Origin: PUPG01 sp031323845 | GTDB lineage: Bacteria > Bacteroidota > Bacteroidia > Bacteroidales > UBA7960 | Direction: 5' to 3' | Assembly (NCBI GenBank): GCA_031323845.1 | Contig: JAVIYP010000006.1 | Location: 1-64,000 of the forward strand | Length of the DNA: 64,000 nucleotides | Shown here: positions 33,694 to 43,013 of the stretch, in pieces | Layout: the number at the start of each line of letters is the position of its first letter | Position numbering within the stretch: the first letter of the stretch is position 1 | The notes under the pieces: generated by a model | Told to the model about the DNA's origin: nothing | Database searches by the model: none | The model's input: only the letters and a program-made list of their open reading frames with translations | Translations under genes and position numbers: made by a program

Positions 33694-34698
33694 TTAGCGG
33701 TTGTCGAGAATTTGATCGGGCGTATTATCCGGGCGGGGTCTTCTCACCAGCACCGACGGATTGCTGCTGATTTTTCTTGAAGCCTCATTCAGGTTGATCA
33801 ATGTTTCCTGCAGCAGTATAAGACTGGTGGTTAAGCCTTCTGCGCCCCTGTCAACATCCTCCCCCACTTTTAACAGCAGCGCTTGTGTTTCGCTCGTGGC
33901 CGCTGCCAGACTTTCAATTAATTCGTTCAGATTCGTTTCCTTGAGCGTGACGGAGATCTCTCTGAAATTGCCCAGCACTTCACTCAGGGTATCTCCCTGC
34001 ATGATTTCATTAAAACGGTTGACGGCAAAAAAGAGTTCCGTTGATGTCATGTCAAGTTCCTTGCTTATTTTGTTTACCGTGGACAGGGTTTGCCTCACAT
34101 CCTGGCGGTTTTCATTGATCAGCTCATCTATTCCTGCCAGTGAGCGTTGGGCATGATCTGCAAAAGCGGTTATTCTTTCAGCTGTTTCGCGAAACACCTC
34201 CATATTGGAGGGTTCTGTAAAGACCTGAAGGTTGTTCAGCACCTGTTCGGCCCTGAAAGCGATCACTTCGGCTCTGCCGGTGATATCTTCGGCCAGCGAA
34301 GAACCCTGCCGGATATAGCCTCCAGGCTGCAGGAAGTCTGCCTCCTGGGTGCCCCCTCTGATCTCTATGGTCTTTAATCCCGTGATGCCCATAGCCACGA
34401 TATCCGCAACGGCATCCGTTTTTACGGGAGTGTTTTCCTGTAAGGCCAGCTTAACAATGATGGTGTTTACATCATCGGGGGCTATGCCAATTTCTGCAAT
34501 GGAACCTACATTGATACCAAGAAACTTAACCGGGCTGCCCACTTCAAGGCCACTGACGGAAACATCCCTGTATGCAACATAATAATGGTCTTTGGTTTCA
34601 AACAAGGCTTCCGCGGCAAAATACAGAAGGAGCAGCAAGAGCAGCACGCCGCTCACGGTAAGGAAAATCCCCAGGCGTAATTTTTGTGCTTTTTTCAT
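33694..34698 (-). CDS. mlaD: MlaD-family MCE-domain protein
   Basis: 334 residues: an N-terminal transmembrane anchor (about 8-30), one MCE domain (about 38-120, with VSGLEVGSPVKFLGINVGSI and MGITGLKTIEIRGGTQEADF), then a long helical, coiled-coil-like tail (FAEDITGR to NLNEASRKIS). MCE proteins form hexameric rings or tubes that carry lipids across the periplasm. First gene of the four-gene Mla-type cluster. Confidence 0.92.
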   Translation of the reverse strand: MKKAQKLRLGIFLTVSGVLLLLLLLYFAAEALFETKDHYYVAYRDVSVSGLEVGSPVKFLGINVGSIAEIGIAPDDVNTIIVKLALQENTPVKTDAVADIVAMGITGLKTIEIRGGTQEADFLQPGGYIRQGSSLAEDITGRAEVIAFRAEQVLNNLQVFTEPSNMEVFRETAERITAFADHAQRSLAGIDELINENRQDVRQTLSTVNKISKELDMTSTELFFAVNRFNEIMQGDTLSEVLGNFREISVTLKETNLNELIESLAAATSETQALLLKVGEDVDRGAEGLTTSLILLQETLINLNEASRKISSNPSVLVRRPRPDNTPDQILDNR

Positions 34699-34904
34699 CG
34701 GTGGATGAGTATTTAAGGGTCAAACTAAGTCATTCATCAAAATAATTCCGCACGAAAAGCCCAGGCATAGAGTTATTATATGGGTTGCCGTTTTGGTGCG
34801 AAATAATCAAAACGTTCAGGTAAAGATACATTTATTTCGCGGTATTGTCAAATTGTTTAATGAAGAGGGGGACCACAAACGGCTGGTGCCGGTAAACTGC
34901 AAAC

Positions 34905-35915
34905 CTAAAGGTCGTCGCGCGTCAGCAGATGCAGGCCACTGCTGGCATAATATCCGAAGGTGTCATTTTCGGCATAGATCAGATAGGCTTCAAGGTCCTC
35001 TCTGTCCTCGACAAACCGGATAGCTGCATCCAGGCCCATCACCATCAGGGCTGTTGCATAAGCATCGGCCGACATGCCGTCAGGGGCAAACACCGAGGCG
35101 CTCATCAGGTGGTGTTGTACCGGATATCCGGTTTTGGGGTTTATGGTATGTGAATACTTTTGCCCGTCTATTTCATGATAGCGCCTGTAGTCGCCTGAGG
35201 TAGCCAGCCCCGTGTCTTTAATTTCCACAAAATACTCCCATTGTTGCTCTGCTGTGGCATCAGCAGCAGGGACTTCCAGCCCGATACGCCATGGAGTGCC
35301 ATCCGGCTTGACTCCCCTGGCTACCAGGTCGCCACCAATCTCCACAAGGTACACCTCCACACCTTTCGCTTCAAGAAACATACCCACCACATCAGCGGCA
35401 TAACCTTTGGCAATGGCATTGAAGTCGAGCTGAACACGCTCATCATCCTTTACAACACGGCCCTCTTCAAGACGGACCATGTCATAGTCCACAAATGACA
35501 GCAGGCTGTCAATCAGTTCAGGGGTTATCTCTTCGCGTTTGCTGAATCCAAAGCCCCAGGCATTGACCAGCGGAAAAACCGTAGCGTCAAAGGCTCCGTT
35601 GGTTTCAACGGAGATCTCCCGGGCTCGTTCGAACACCACACGGAAATAGTCATCCACACGATCCGTTTCATTTCTGTTGATCCTTGACAGCAGTGACTCT
35701 TTGTCGTAAAATGACAAGGAGCTGTTAAAATCGCGGAACAGGCTGTCAATGGAGGCCTGGAACACCCGTCCTTCATCATCATAATAAATAATGGAGTAAT
35801 AGGTGCCAAACACAATACCATTTATTGAAATCATTTGCGGGCCTCTGTCCGTTAACTTGCAGGAAGCCAAAAACAGCAGCATGGCAACTACCGGGTATAC
35901 AATCTTTTTCATCAT
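34905..35915 (-). CDS. apbE: FAD:protein FMN transferase ApbE (lipoprotein)
   Basis: 336 residues from the double ATG at 35915; the frame opens 34 codons earlier without a signal peptide. A lipoprotein signal ends FLASC. The core carries SLSFYDKESLLSRIN, NAIAKGYAADVVG (family motif), EIGGDLVARG and TSGDYRRY, with the metal-binding MSADAYATALMVMG near the end. ApbE moves FMN from FAD to a Thr of target proteins, notably NqrB and NqrC, whose genes lie about 3.7 to 5.5 kb upstream on the same strand. A cation transporter gene separates it from nqrF. Confidence 0.95.
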   Translation of the reverse strand: MMKKIVYPVVAMLLFLASCKLTDRGPQMISINGIVFGTYYSIIYYDDEGRVFQASIDSLFRDFNSSLSFYDKESLLSRINRNETDRVDDYFRVVFERAREISVETNGAFDATVFPLVNAWGFGFSKREEITPELIDSLLSFVDYDMVRLEEGRVVKDDERVQLDFNAIAKGYAADVVGMFLEAKGVEVYLVEIGGDLVARGVKPDGTPWRIGLEVPAADATAEQQWEYFVEIKDTGLATSGDYRRYHEIDGQKYSHTINPKTGYPVQHHLMSASVFAPDGMSADAYATALMVMGLDAAIRFVEDREDLEAYLIYAENDTFGYYASSGLHLLTRDDL

Positions 35916-36045
35916 TGTGCATTTAGGTTTACAAAAGGGTGTGTCAGCAGTTCCGATCAGCCCCATTAACAACGAAGCCTTTGCGGAAAAATCCGCATCA
36001 CCGGCCTGGTTTGACATTTAGTGCGGGGAGTCATAAGCTGATGAT

Positions 36046-36957
36046 TTAACCGGGCTTCTGCACATTTTGTGCCAGGGGTTCGGTATGTACCGATATATGG
36101 GTTTCCTCTCCGTATTTTTCACGAAGGCGTTTTTCCAGACATACTGTTATTTCGTGCGCATCCCTGATGTTTAAATGATCTTTCACATAAATATGCAGAT
36201 CGATGGCAATATTGCTGCCTATTTTTCGTGTTTTCAGGTCGTGCGGTGCGTAAACACCTTCTACATTTGCTGCGACTTCCAGTATTTCTTTTTCTTTTTT
36301 CCGGGGCAATGAGGTTTCTATAAGTTCCAGCAGCGCCTCTCTGATGATCTTTACAGCCACTTTAAAGATAAAGAAGCTTACGATAATGGCTGCCAGCGGG
36401 TCGAGTATTACCCATTGACTGCCAAAAAATATTGCCCCCCCAATACCCACCAGGGTACCGATGGAGGAATAGACATCGCTGCGGTGATGCCAGGCATTGG
36501 CAATCAGCACCGTACTTTCTGTACGCTTCCCCCATTTTAAAGTATACCTGAATAATAGTTCTTTAATAACCACAGAAAACAAGGCGGCATAAAAAGCGAT
36601 CATGCCGGGTTTTTGCAGCGGGCCTTCATTGAAATGCCCGATTATTTTAACGGTGCCGGAATACAGAATTCCGACACCAATGGCGAACAGCACTCCTCCT
36701 ACGAAAGCTGCTGCCAGTGTTTCCACTTTTCCATGTCCGTACTTATGGTTGCCGTCGCTGGGGCGGGATGCATATTTTAAGCTGCCGGCAATAACGAGGT
36801 CAGTTATGATGTCTGATACTGAATGTATGGCGTCGGCGACCATGGCGGCGCTACGGCCCAGCAGACCTGCCAGTAGCTTGAATAAGGTCAGCGCCAGGTT
36901 GGCAAAGAAACCTGTCCATATTACCTTACCTGCCTGATTGAAGCGTTGCTTGTTCAT
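36046..36957 (-). CDS. Cation diffusion facilitator family transporter
   Basis: 303 residues from the ATG at 36957. It has about five to six transmembrane helices with metal-site motifs ADAIHSVSDIITD (helix 2) and NAWHHRSDVYSS (helix 5), HKYGHGKVE in the loop, and a cytosolic C-terminal domain with HDLKTRKIG and IDLHIYV. It exports Zn2+, Fe2+ or Mn2+ by proton exchange; which metal cannot be told. It sits between nqrF and apbE on the same strand. Confidence 0.94.
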   Translation of the reverse strand: MNKQRFNQAGKVIWTGFFANLALTLFKLLAGLLGRSAAMVADAIHSVSDIITDLVIAGSLKYASRPSDGNHKYGHGKVETLAAAFVGGVLFAIGVGILYSGTVKIIGHFNEGPLQKPGMIAFYAALFSVVIKELLFRYTLKWGKRTESTVLIANAWHHRSDVYSSIGTLVGIGGAIFFGSQWVILDPLAAIIVSFFIFKVAVKIIREALLELIETSLPRKKEKEILEVAANVEGVYAPHDLKTRKIGSNIAIDLHIYVKDHLNIRDAHEITVCLEKRLREKYGEETHISVHTEPLAQNVQKPG

Positions 36958-36961
36958 CACC

Positions 36962-36992
36962 AAAAAAAGCAAACAGCCCCGTATAACAGGGC
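36962..36992 (-). terminator. Terminator of the nqr operon
   Basis: On the minus strand CAGCCC-TGTTATACG-GGGCTG followed by TTTGCTTTTTTTG, directly after the nqrF stop and just before the transporter gene. Confidence 0.7.
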
Positions 36993-36999
36993 TGCAGGT

Positions 37000-38259
37000 T
37001 TATCCTCCAAAGTCATCAAGGTCAATATTCTCTTCGGGTACACCAAGATTGTCAAGCATCTTGAGTACTGATTCGTTCATGATAGGCGGACCGCAAAGAT
37101 AATATTCAACCTCTTCGGGTTCAGGATGGTCGCTCAGGTAGTTGTCGAGCACCACCTGGTGAATAAAGCCCGTGTAGCCCTTCCAGTCGTCTTCAGGCAA
37201 GGGTTCAGACAGGGCGATGTTGAAGGAAAAGTTTGGGAACTCTTTTTCTATTTTGCGGAATTCTGCTTCGTAAAAAACTTCTCTCTTCGACCGTGCTCCG
37301 TACCAGTAGGATACTTTGCGGCCGGTTTTCAGGGTATGAAAGAGGTGAAAAATATGCGAGCGCAGTGGAGCCATTCCTGCACCACCGCCAATATACACCA
37401 TTTCGCGGTCGGTTTCTTTGATGAAAAAATCGCCGTAGGGCCCTGAAATCATAACCTTATCGCCGGGTTTGAGAGAGAAAATATAAGAAGAACAAATACC
37501 GGGGTTCACGTTCATGAACTGGTTTCTCTTCTGGTCCCATGGAGGTGTGGCGATACGGATATTGAGTTTTATGATATTTCCTTCGGCCGGGTGGTTTGCC
37601 ATTGAGTAAGCCCGGAAAATGGGTTCTGAGTTCACCATCTTCAGGTCCCACATCTTGAGCTTATCCCAGTCTTCCCTGAATTTTTCCTCCACTTCTATAT
37701 CCTTGTAATCCACCTCACAGGGAGGTACATCGATCTGGATATAGCCGCCCGACTGAAAATCAAGCTCTTCACCTTCGGGAAGTTTAACAACGAATTCTTT
37801 AATGAAGGTAGCTACGTTACGGTTTGAAACCACTTCGCACTCCCATTTCTTGATACCGAAGATCTCCGCAGGCACTTTGATGTCCAGATCCTGTTTCACT
37901 TTGATCTGGCAGCTGAGGCGCCACTTGTCCTGTATCTCTTTCCGTGTAAAGTAGCCTACTTCGGTAGGCAGGATGTCTCCGGCTCCTGAGAGCACCTGGC
38001 ACTTGCACATAGCGCAGGTTCCACCTCCGCCACAAGCACTGGGCAGGTAGATGGATTCACGTGAAAGCGTGGTCAGCAGGGTATCCCCGGCATTTACGGT
38101 TATTTCCTTTTCATCGTTAATGGTTACTTTCACCGGTCCGGAAGGCACCAGTTTTGACCGTGCGTACAACAGCACACCTACCAGGAGCAGCATTACCAGT
38201 AAAAACATGGCTACGCTCAGCGTAATGATCCACAGGGTTCCGACTTCTAATAATACCAT
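37000..38259 (-). CDS. nqrF: Na+-NQR subunit F (NADH-oxidising)
   Basis: 419 residues: an N-terminal membrane helix (about 10-32), a 2Fe-2S ferredoxin domain (CGGGGTCAMCKC near residue 76 and a fourth Cys in RLSCQIKV), then a ferredoxin-reductase-like FAD/NADH domain (RAYSMANHPAE, YIGGGAGMAPLRSHIF, YYLCGPPIMNESV). It takes electrons from NADH and passes them via FAD and 2Fe-2S into the complex. Ends in DDFGG as usual. Confidence 0.97.
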   Translation of the reverse strand: MVLLEVGTLWIITLSVAMFLLVMLLLVGVLLYARSKLVPSGPVKVTINDEKEITVNAGDTLLTTLSRESIYLPSACGGGGTCAMCKCQVLSGAGDILPTEVGYFTRKEIQDKWRLSCQIKVKQDLDIKVPAEIFGIKKWECEVVSNRNVATFIKEFVVKLPEGEELDFQSGGYIQIDVPPCEVDYKDIEVEEKFREDWDKLKMWDLKMVNSEPIFRAYSMANHPAEGNIIKLNIRIATPPWDQKRNQFMNVNPGICSSYIFSLKPGDKVMISGPYGDFFIKETDREMVYIGGGAGMAPLRSHIFHLFHTLKTGRKVSYWYGARSKREVFYEAEFRKIEKEFPNFSFNIALSEPLPEDDWKGYTGFIHQVVLDNYLSDHPEPEEVEYYLCGPPIMNESVLKMLDNLGVPEENIDLDDFGG

Positions 38260-38281
38260 GATCAGCTTGTTTCAGATTATG

Positions 38282-38899
38282 TTACAGTTCAATACCCATA
38301 AAGCTCATGAAGGCGATGCCCATGAGGCCTGTTATGATAAAAGTGATTCCCAGTCCGCGGAGTGGTGCGGGAACGTGTGAATACCTGATTTTTTCACGAA
38401 TGGCGGCAATGCCCACGATGGCAAGGAAAAACCCCAGTCCGCTGCCGAGGCCGAAGGATGTGGCTTCTCCGATATTGGCAAAATTGCGTTCCTGCATAAA
38501 GAGAGAACCTCCCAGGATGGCACAGTTTACAGCAATAAGTGGCAAAAATATTCCCAGCGAGCTGTGCAGGGTCGGGCTGAATTTTTCAACGATCATTTCC
38601 ACAAGCTGAACCATAGCTGCAATGATGGCGATAAACATGATAAACGTCAAAAAGCTGAGGTCCACGCTGGCAAACTGCGGCCCGAGCCAGGAAAGGGCTC
38701 CCCTGCCCAGCACGAAGTTTTCGAGCAGGTAGTTGAATGGCACGGTGATGCCCAGCACAAAAATCACGGCAGCACCGAGTCCTACGCTGGTGTTCACGGT
38801 TCTGGACACCGCGAGGTAAGAGCACATGCCCAGGAAGTAGGCAAACACCATGTTATCGATAAAGACCGATCTGACAAATATGCTTATATATTCTTCCAT
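38282..38899 (-). CDS. nqrE: Na+-NQR subunit E
   Basis: 205 residues from the ATG at 38897-38899, giving MEEYISIFVRSVFIDN as in the family; the frame opens 19 codons earlier, inside nqrD. Six membrane helices with FAYFLGMCSYLAVS and AVNCAILGGSLFM, each holding a Cys. With the matching Cys of NqrD these hold the intramembrane iron-sulfur site, as shown for the Vibrio complex. Confidence 0.97.
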   Translation of the reverse strand: MEEYISIFVRSVFIDNMVFAYFLGMCSYLAVSRTVNTSVGLGAAVIFVLGITVPFNYLLENFVLGRGALSWLGPQFASVDLSFLTFIMFIAIIAAMVQLVEMIVEKFSPTLHSSLGIFLPLIAVNCAILGGSLFMQERNFANIGEATSFGLGSGLGFFLAIVGIAAIREKIRYSHVPAPLRGLGITFIITGLMGIAFMSFMGIEL

Positions 38900-38933
38900 G
38901 TTCCTTTGGTTTAATATTCTAAAAAAATGTGTG

Positions 38934-39596
38934 TTAACTGATATCCACCAGTTCACGTTCCCTGCTTCTGTGCACCCAGATGATGACGCCTACCGTGATC
39001 AGTGCCATGGGGGGCAGAATCATGAAGCCGTTGTTTTCGTAGCCGATCTGATAAAGGAAGTCAGGGACTACCTGGTATCCGAACAGGGTTCCTGAGCCGA
39101 GCAGTTCACGGAAGAAGCCCACGGCAAGCAGCACCCATCCGTAGCCTGCAGCATTCCCGACACCATCAAGGAATGAGGGCCAGGGCTTATTGTTCAGTGC
39201 AAAGGCTTCAAGACGACCCATAATGATGCAGTTGGTGATAATAAGCCCGACAAAGACCGACAGCTGACGGCTTACATCATATACAAAGGCCTTGAGTACC
39301 TGGTCGACCAGGATTACGAGGGCGGCAATAACCGTAAGCTGTACAATGATCCGGATACGCGGCGGTATGCCTTTGCGCAGCAGGGAGATAATGACGTTGG
39401 CCAGTCCCATGACGGTAACCACGGAGATTGCCATCACCAGTGATGTCTTCAGCTGAACGGTGATGGCCAGCACCGAACAGATGCCGAGCACCTGCACTGT
39501 AATGGGGTTGTCTCTGTTGAGCGGGTTGCTCAGGAGCTTTTGGTTCTGTCGTGAGAACAAAGCTTCTTTTGGGGTGTTGTTATTCTTTTCGCTCAT
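38934..39596 (-). CDS. nqrD: Na+-NQR subunit D
   Basis: 220 residues, six membrane helices, with QVLGICSVLAITVQ and GLIITNCIIMGRLEAFAL. The two Cys residues in these segments pair with those of NqrE around iron. Its ATG overlaps the nqrC stop by 4 bases, so translation is probably coupled. Confidence 0.97.
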   Translation of the reverse strand: MSEKNNNTPKEALFSRQNQKLLSNPLNRDNPITVQVLGICSVLAITVQLKTSLVMAISVVTVMGLANVIISLLRKGIPPRIRIIVQLTVIAALVILVDQVLKAFVYDVSRQLSVFVGLIITNCIIMGRLEAFALNNKPWPSFLDGVGNAAGYGWVLLAVGFFRELLGSGTLFGYQVVPDFLYQIGYENNGFMILPPMALITVGVIIWVHRSRERELVDIS

Positions 39597-40285
39597 GATG
39601 TTCTGATTTTTTCGAAGTATGACTGATAAACGTTCAAGCCGTCGCGCAACATATTGGTGACGCCGTTTGAGGTTATGGTACCGCCGGAGATTCCGTCAAC
39701 GGCATGCAGGTCGCCGACGGGGGCGCGGCCTTTCACTACCCTTACGGGATGGAAGTTTCCGGCCTCGTCAAAAATTCGTTTGCCGGGAAACTGCTCCTGG
39801 AACTCCTTATCGGCGATTTCCGCACCAAGGCCTGGCGTTTCGGAGGCATGGTCAAAAACCGCACCGGCAATGGTTACCAGATCCGACTCCAGTCCGACAT
39901 AGCCCCAAATGGGGCCCCACAGCCCGTTTCCTCTCACCGGCACAATATAAAATGTTTCACCTCGCAGTTCTGCGATGAAAACAGGCAGCTGGCGGTCTGC
40001 CACATCTTTCCTGTTCTCATCCTGAAGGTCAACTTCAAAAGCATCGCCTTCCAGTTCTTGGCCGAGGTGGTTTACAATTTTTGCAACGGTGACATATTGC
40101 GCAAACAGCGCTTCAGCTTCTGCACGCGGTGCGGTGATGTTAATGGCTGCCAGGATGTTTTGCATCTTTTCAATACGCATATTCCGTTCCTGCAAAGGCC
40201 TGAGTAAGGTTGCAGCAGCCGAAAGCACAAGCGCTACAACCACTACCATCGTTGAAGCATAGATAAACACATAACGGTTTGACAT
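39593..40285 (-). CDS. nqrC: Na+-NQR subunit C (covalent FMN)
   Basis: 230 residues: one N-terminal helix (about 8-28) and a periplasmic FMN-binding domain. The flavinylation site is the Thr of DGISGGTITSNGV near residue 210; the Gly-Gly differs slightly from the usual SGAT. ETPGLGAEI is also typical. ApbE, encoded nearby, would attach FMN. Confidence 0.96.
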   Translation of the reverse strand: MSNRYVFIYASTMVVVVALVLSAAATLLRPLQERNMRIEKMQNILAAINITAPRAEAEALFAQYVTVAKIVNHLGQELEGDAFEVDLQDENRKDVADRQLPVFIAELRGETFYIVPVRGNGLWGPIWGYVGLESDLVTIAGAVFDHASETPGLGAEIADKEFQEQFPGKRIFDEAGNFHPVRVVKGRAPVGDLHAVDGISGGTITSNGVTNMLRDGLNVYQSYFEKIRTS

Positions 40286-40305
40286 GGTATTTTACTTTTT
40301 CTTGT

Positions 40306-41475
40306 TTATGCCTGAACTTTTACATGGGTTAACCGGCGCAGTCGTCGCCTGATATTGGCTTGCACCACATAATGGTCAATCAGCGGTGCAAACACGTTCA
40401 TAAAGAGAATGGCCAGCATCATACCTTCGGGATAGGCGGGGTTAACGACGCGAATCAGAACTGTGATAACGCCTATAAGAAAACCGTAGATATACTTCCC
40501 GGTGCCGGTTTGCGACGCTGTTACGGGGTCGGTAGCCATATATACGGCGCCAAAGGCAAAGCCCCCCATGATGAGATGGTAATAGGGCGGGATGGCCATA
40601 AAGTCATTCACTGCAAACAGGTTAAAAAGGGCCCCCATGGCAAGGCCACCGGCAACGACCGACAGCATGATGCGGAGGCTGCCCACACCGGTTGCCACCA
40701 GTATGAGAGCGCCAAGCAACACGGCCACGGTTGAAGTTTCTCCGATGGAGCCGGGTATGGTACCCAGAAACATTTCAAAGGCCGATGGCAGATGCTGTAC
40801 TTCCCCGGCGGCCAGAACGGCAAGGGCTGTTGCCCCTGAAAAACCGTCAACAAGCTGCTGGCCTTCCTGCAGTGTGGTGTCTATCCAAACCTCTCCCGAC
40901 AAATAGGAGGGATAGGCAAAAAACAAAAAGGCCCTGGCCAGGAGTGCTGGGTTAAGAATATTCATGCCGGTGCCGCCAAACACCTCCTTGCCAATGATCA
41001 CGGCAAAAACCGTAGCCAGCGCAACCATCCACAACGGCGTGGTAACGGGTATGACCAACGGTATCAACAAACCCGAAACCAAAAACCCTTCATTGACTTC
41101 ATGATTACGGATGGTGGCAAAAATAAACTCCACAATCAGCCCGGAGGCATAGCTAACTACAATGAGGGGTAACACCCTGATGAGACCAAAAAGCACCTGG
41201 TCCAGGAAATCCACTTCCATTCCGAGGGCCAGGTAATGCTGGTACCCGACATTCCAAATGCCGAACAACATCACAGGGACCAGGGCAATGACCACATGAA
41301 ACATGGTGCGCTTCATATCCATGGCATCGCGGATATGACTGCCTTTTCGGGTTACATTTCCCTGCACAAACAAAAAGGTTTCGAAGGCTTCAAAGGTTCT
41401 GTAAAGCTTCTCAAAACGGCCTCCCTTTTCAAAGTTTGGTTTGACCTTTTCAATTAAATTATGCAATGCTTTCAA
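40306..41475 (-). CDS. nqrB: Na+-NQR subunit B (covalent FMN)
   Basis: 389 residues, about ten membrane helices. The covalent FMN site is the Thr in DGFSGATALAVL near residue 220. MKRTMFHVVIALVPVMLFGIW and the C-terminal MATDPVTASQTGTGK are conserved. NqrB carries FMN and riboflavin and the quinone site, and forms the sodium path. Confidence 0.97.
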   Translation of the reverse strand: MKALHNLIEKVKPNFEKGGRFEKLYRTFEAFETFLFVQGNVTRKGSHIRDAMDMKRTMFHVVIALVPVMLFGIWNVGYQHYLALGMEVDFLDQVLFGLIRVLPLIVVSYASGLIVEFIFATIRNHEVNEGFLVSGLLIPLVIPVTTPLWMVALATVFAVIIGKEVFGGTGMNILNPALLARAFLFFAYPSYLSGEVWIDTTLQEGQQLVDGFSGATALAVLAAGEVQHLPSAFEMFLGTIPGSIGETSTVAVLLGALILVATGVGSLRIMLSVVAGGLAMGALFNLFAVNDFMAIPPYYHLIMGGFAFGAVYMATDPVTASQTGTGKYIYGFLIGVITVLIRVVNPAYPEGMMLAILFMNVFAPLIDHYVVQANIRRRLRRLTHVKVQA

Positions 41476-41521
41476 TGTTCAATTTTTTTTATGATTCACT
41501 GTCCGATAATTCTCATGTTTG

Positions 41522-42883
41522 TCAGGCAAACTCTTTAATCATAACATCCAGACCTTCCCTGATGATGCTCTGCATTTCAATTTTGGAAGGACACACATAT
41601 TCACAGAGCGCAAAATCTTCGGGAGCCACTTCATAGATGCCGAGTTTTTCCATCATATCGATGTCGTTGATCATGATCGATTTGATCAGCTGCATCGGAA
41701 GGATGTCCATGGGGAGCACCTTTTCGTATAAGCCTGTAATGACGAAGGGCCGTTCGCCACTGCGGATGTTGGTGTTATGACGGTATTTTTTCCAGGGCAT
41801 TAAAAATGAAAAGAAGGTCCGCGATACGCTGAATTTATCCGGCTTTGGTATAAGCCATCCCAGCAGTTCGGGTTGGTTGCCTTCGGGGATCACCGTGACC
41901 TGGTCGTCATAATAGCCGACAAAGCCTTCAAAGTCAATCTTTTCCCCGGACAGCACGTCGCCGCTGATATAGCGCGGCTGCACAGAGGCTTCGGTGCGGA
42001 TGTTGTTTTCTGCAAAGGAGCTCAGCATGGCACCGCTGATTATCTTGTAATATCGGGGGTTCAGCACCTCCGGCCCGGTAAGCGCAACAACACGGCGGGC
42101 ATCATAAATCCCCTTGCTGAAAAGAATACCTATAATAATGACATCCTGCACATCCAGTTGCCATACCACTTCACCTTTGTTCAGCGGTTTAATGTGATGG
42201 ATCTGGATGCCGACATTGCCGGCCGGATGCGGGCCGTCAAAACGGACCGTTTGTACACCCCGTGCGTTGGTATAAGCTTTTGACGTTGTTTCTGAAGCGT
42301 GAAGGCCAAGATAAACATCGCCGTCGGTAAGCCTTGACAACACATCCAAGCCGGCCTGAAAGGCATCTTCGCGGCCGTTAACCACAAAATCCATATCGGG
42401 AGACAGGGGTGCCGTTTTAAATGCGCTGATGAAAACATCCCTGGGTTGGCTGGCCGGGTCGGCAATTATTGAGTACGGTCTCTGCCTGATCACAGGCCAC
42501 ACACCGCTCTTCAGCAGTTTTTCAACAATCTGATCGCGCGACAATGTATTGACGGGCTCCGTTCCAAAATCAACATATTCATCGGTGGCGTCAGGCTGTA
42601 TCCTGACTTCCATGATCCGGCGCTTGGGGCCGCGGACCAACTGCGAGAAGGTGCCGCTGACAGGAGAGGTAAAGAGGATGTCCTCGCGGTACTTGTCAAA
42701 AAACAAGGGCGTGCCGGCCTTGACCCTGTCACCTTCCTTAACCAGCATTTTAGGCACAAGGCCGTGAAAAACCGGTGGCCTCAATGCATACTCCGGAGAC
42801 CGGGGCGGCGTTTGCAGAATTTTTTCCGCTTCACCAATCAACGGAATCGTCAAGCCTTTTCTGATCCTGATAACTTTCGACAT
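41522..42883 (-). CDS. nqrA: Na+-NQR subunit A
   Basis: 453-residue cytosolic subunit starting MSKVIRIRKGLTIPLIGEAE, with VKEGDRVKAGTPLFFDK and, near the end, YVCPSKIEMQSIIREGLDVM. First gene of nqrABCDEF; nqrB follows after 46 bases. It contributes to quinone binding with NqrB. Confidence 0.96.
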   Translation of the reverse strand: MSKVIRIRKGLTIPLIGEAEKILQTPPRSPEYALRPPVFHGLVPKMLVKEGDRVKAGTPLFFDKYREDILFTSPVSGTFSQLVRGPKRRIMEVRIQPDATDEYVDFGTEPVNTLSRDQIVEKLLKSGVWPVIRQRPYSIIADPASQPRDVFISAFKTAPLSPDMDFVVNGREDAFQAGLDVLSRLTDGDVYLGLHASETTSKAYTNARGVQTVRFDGPHPAGNVGIQIHHIKPLNKGEVVWQLDVQDVIIIGILFSKGIYDARRVVALTGPEVLNPRYYKIISGAMLSSFAENNIRTEASVQPRYISGDVLSGEKIDFEGFVGYYDDQVTVIPEGNQPELLGWLIPKPDKFSVSRTFFSFLMPWKKYRHNTNIRSGERPFVITGLYEKVLPMDILPMQLIKSIMINDIDMMEKLGIYEVAPEDFALCEYVCPSKIEMQSIIREGLDVMIKEFA

Positions 42884-42917
42884 AACTGGAATGGTTTCAT
42901 AAAATAATGCAAGACAA

Positions 42918-42925
42918 CAAAATTA
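42918..42925 (-). promoter_or_regulatory. Putative -7 element of the nqr operon
   Basis: TAATTTTG on the minus strand (42925-42918), exact TAnnTTTG, 34 bases before nqrA. No good -33 TTTG was seen. Confidence 0.4.
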
Positions 42926-43013
42926 TAGATATTTTTAAATACCTGAATCTATTTCTATACGTTTTTCATTATATTAGCCAGTAAAAGAAATTTTTCTAAC
43001 CCATTCAGCCAAC

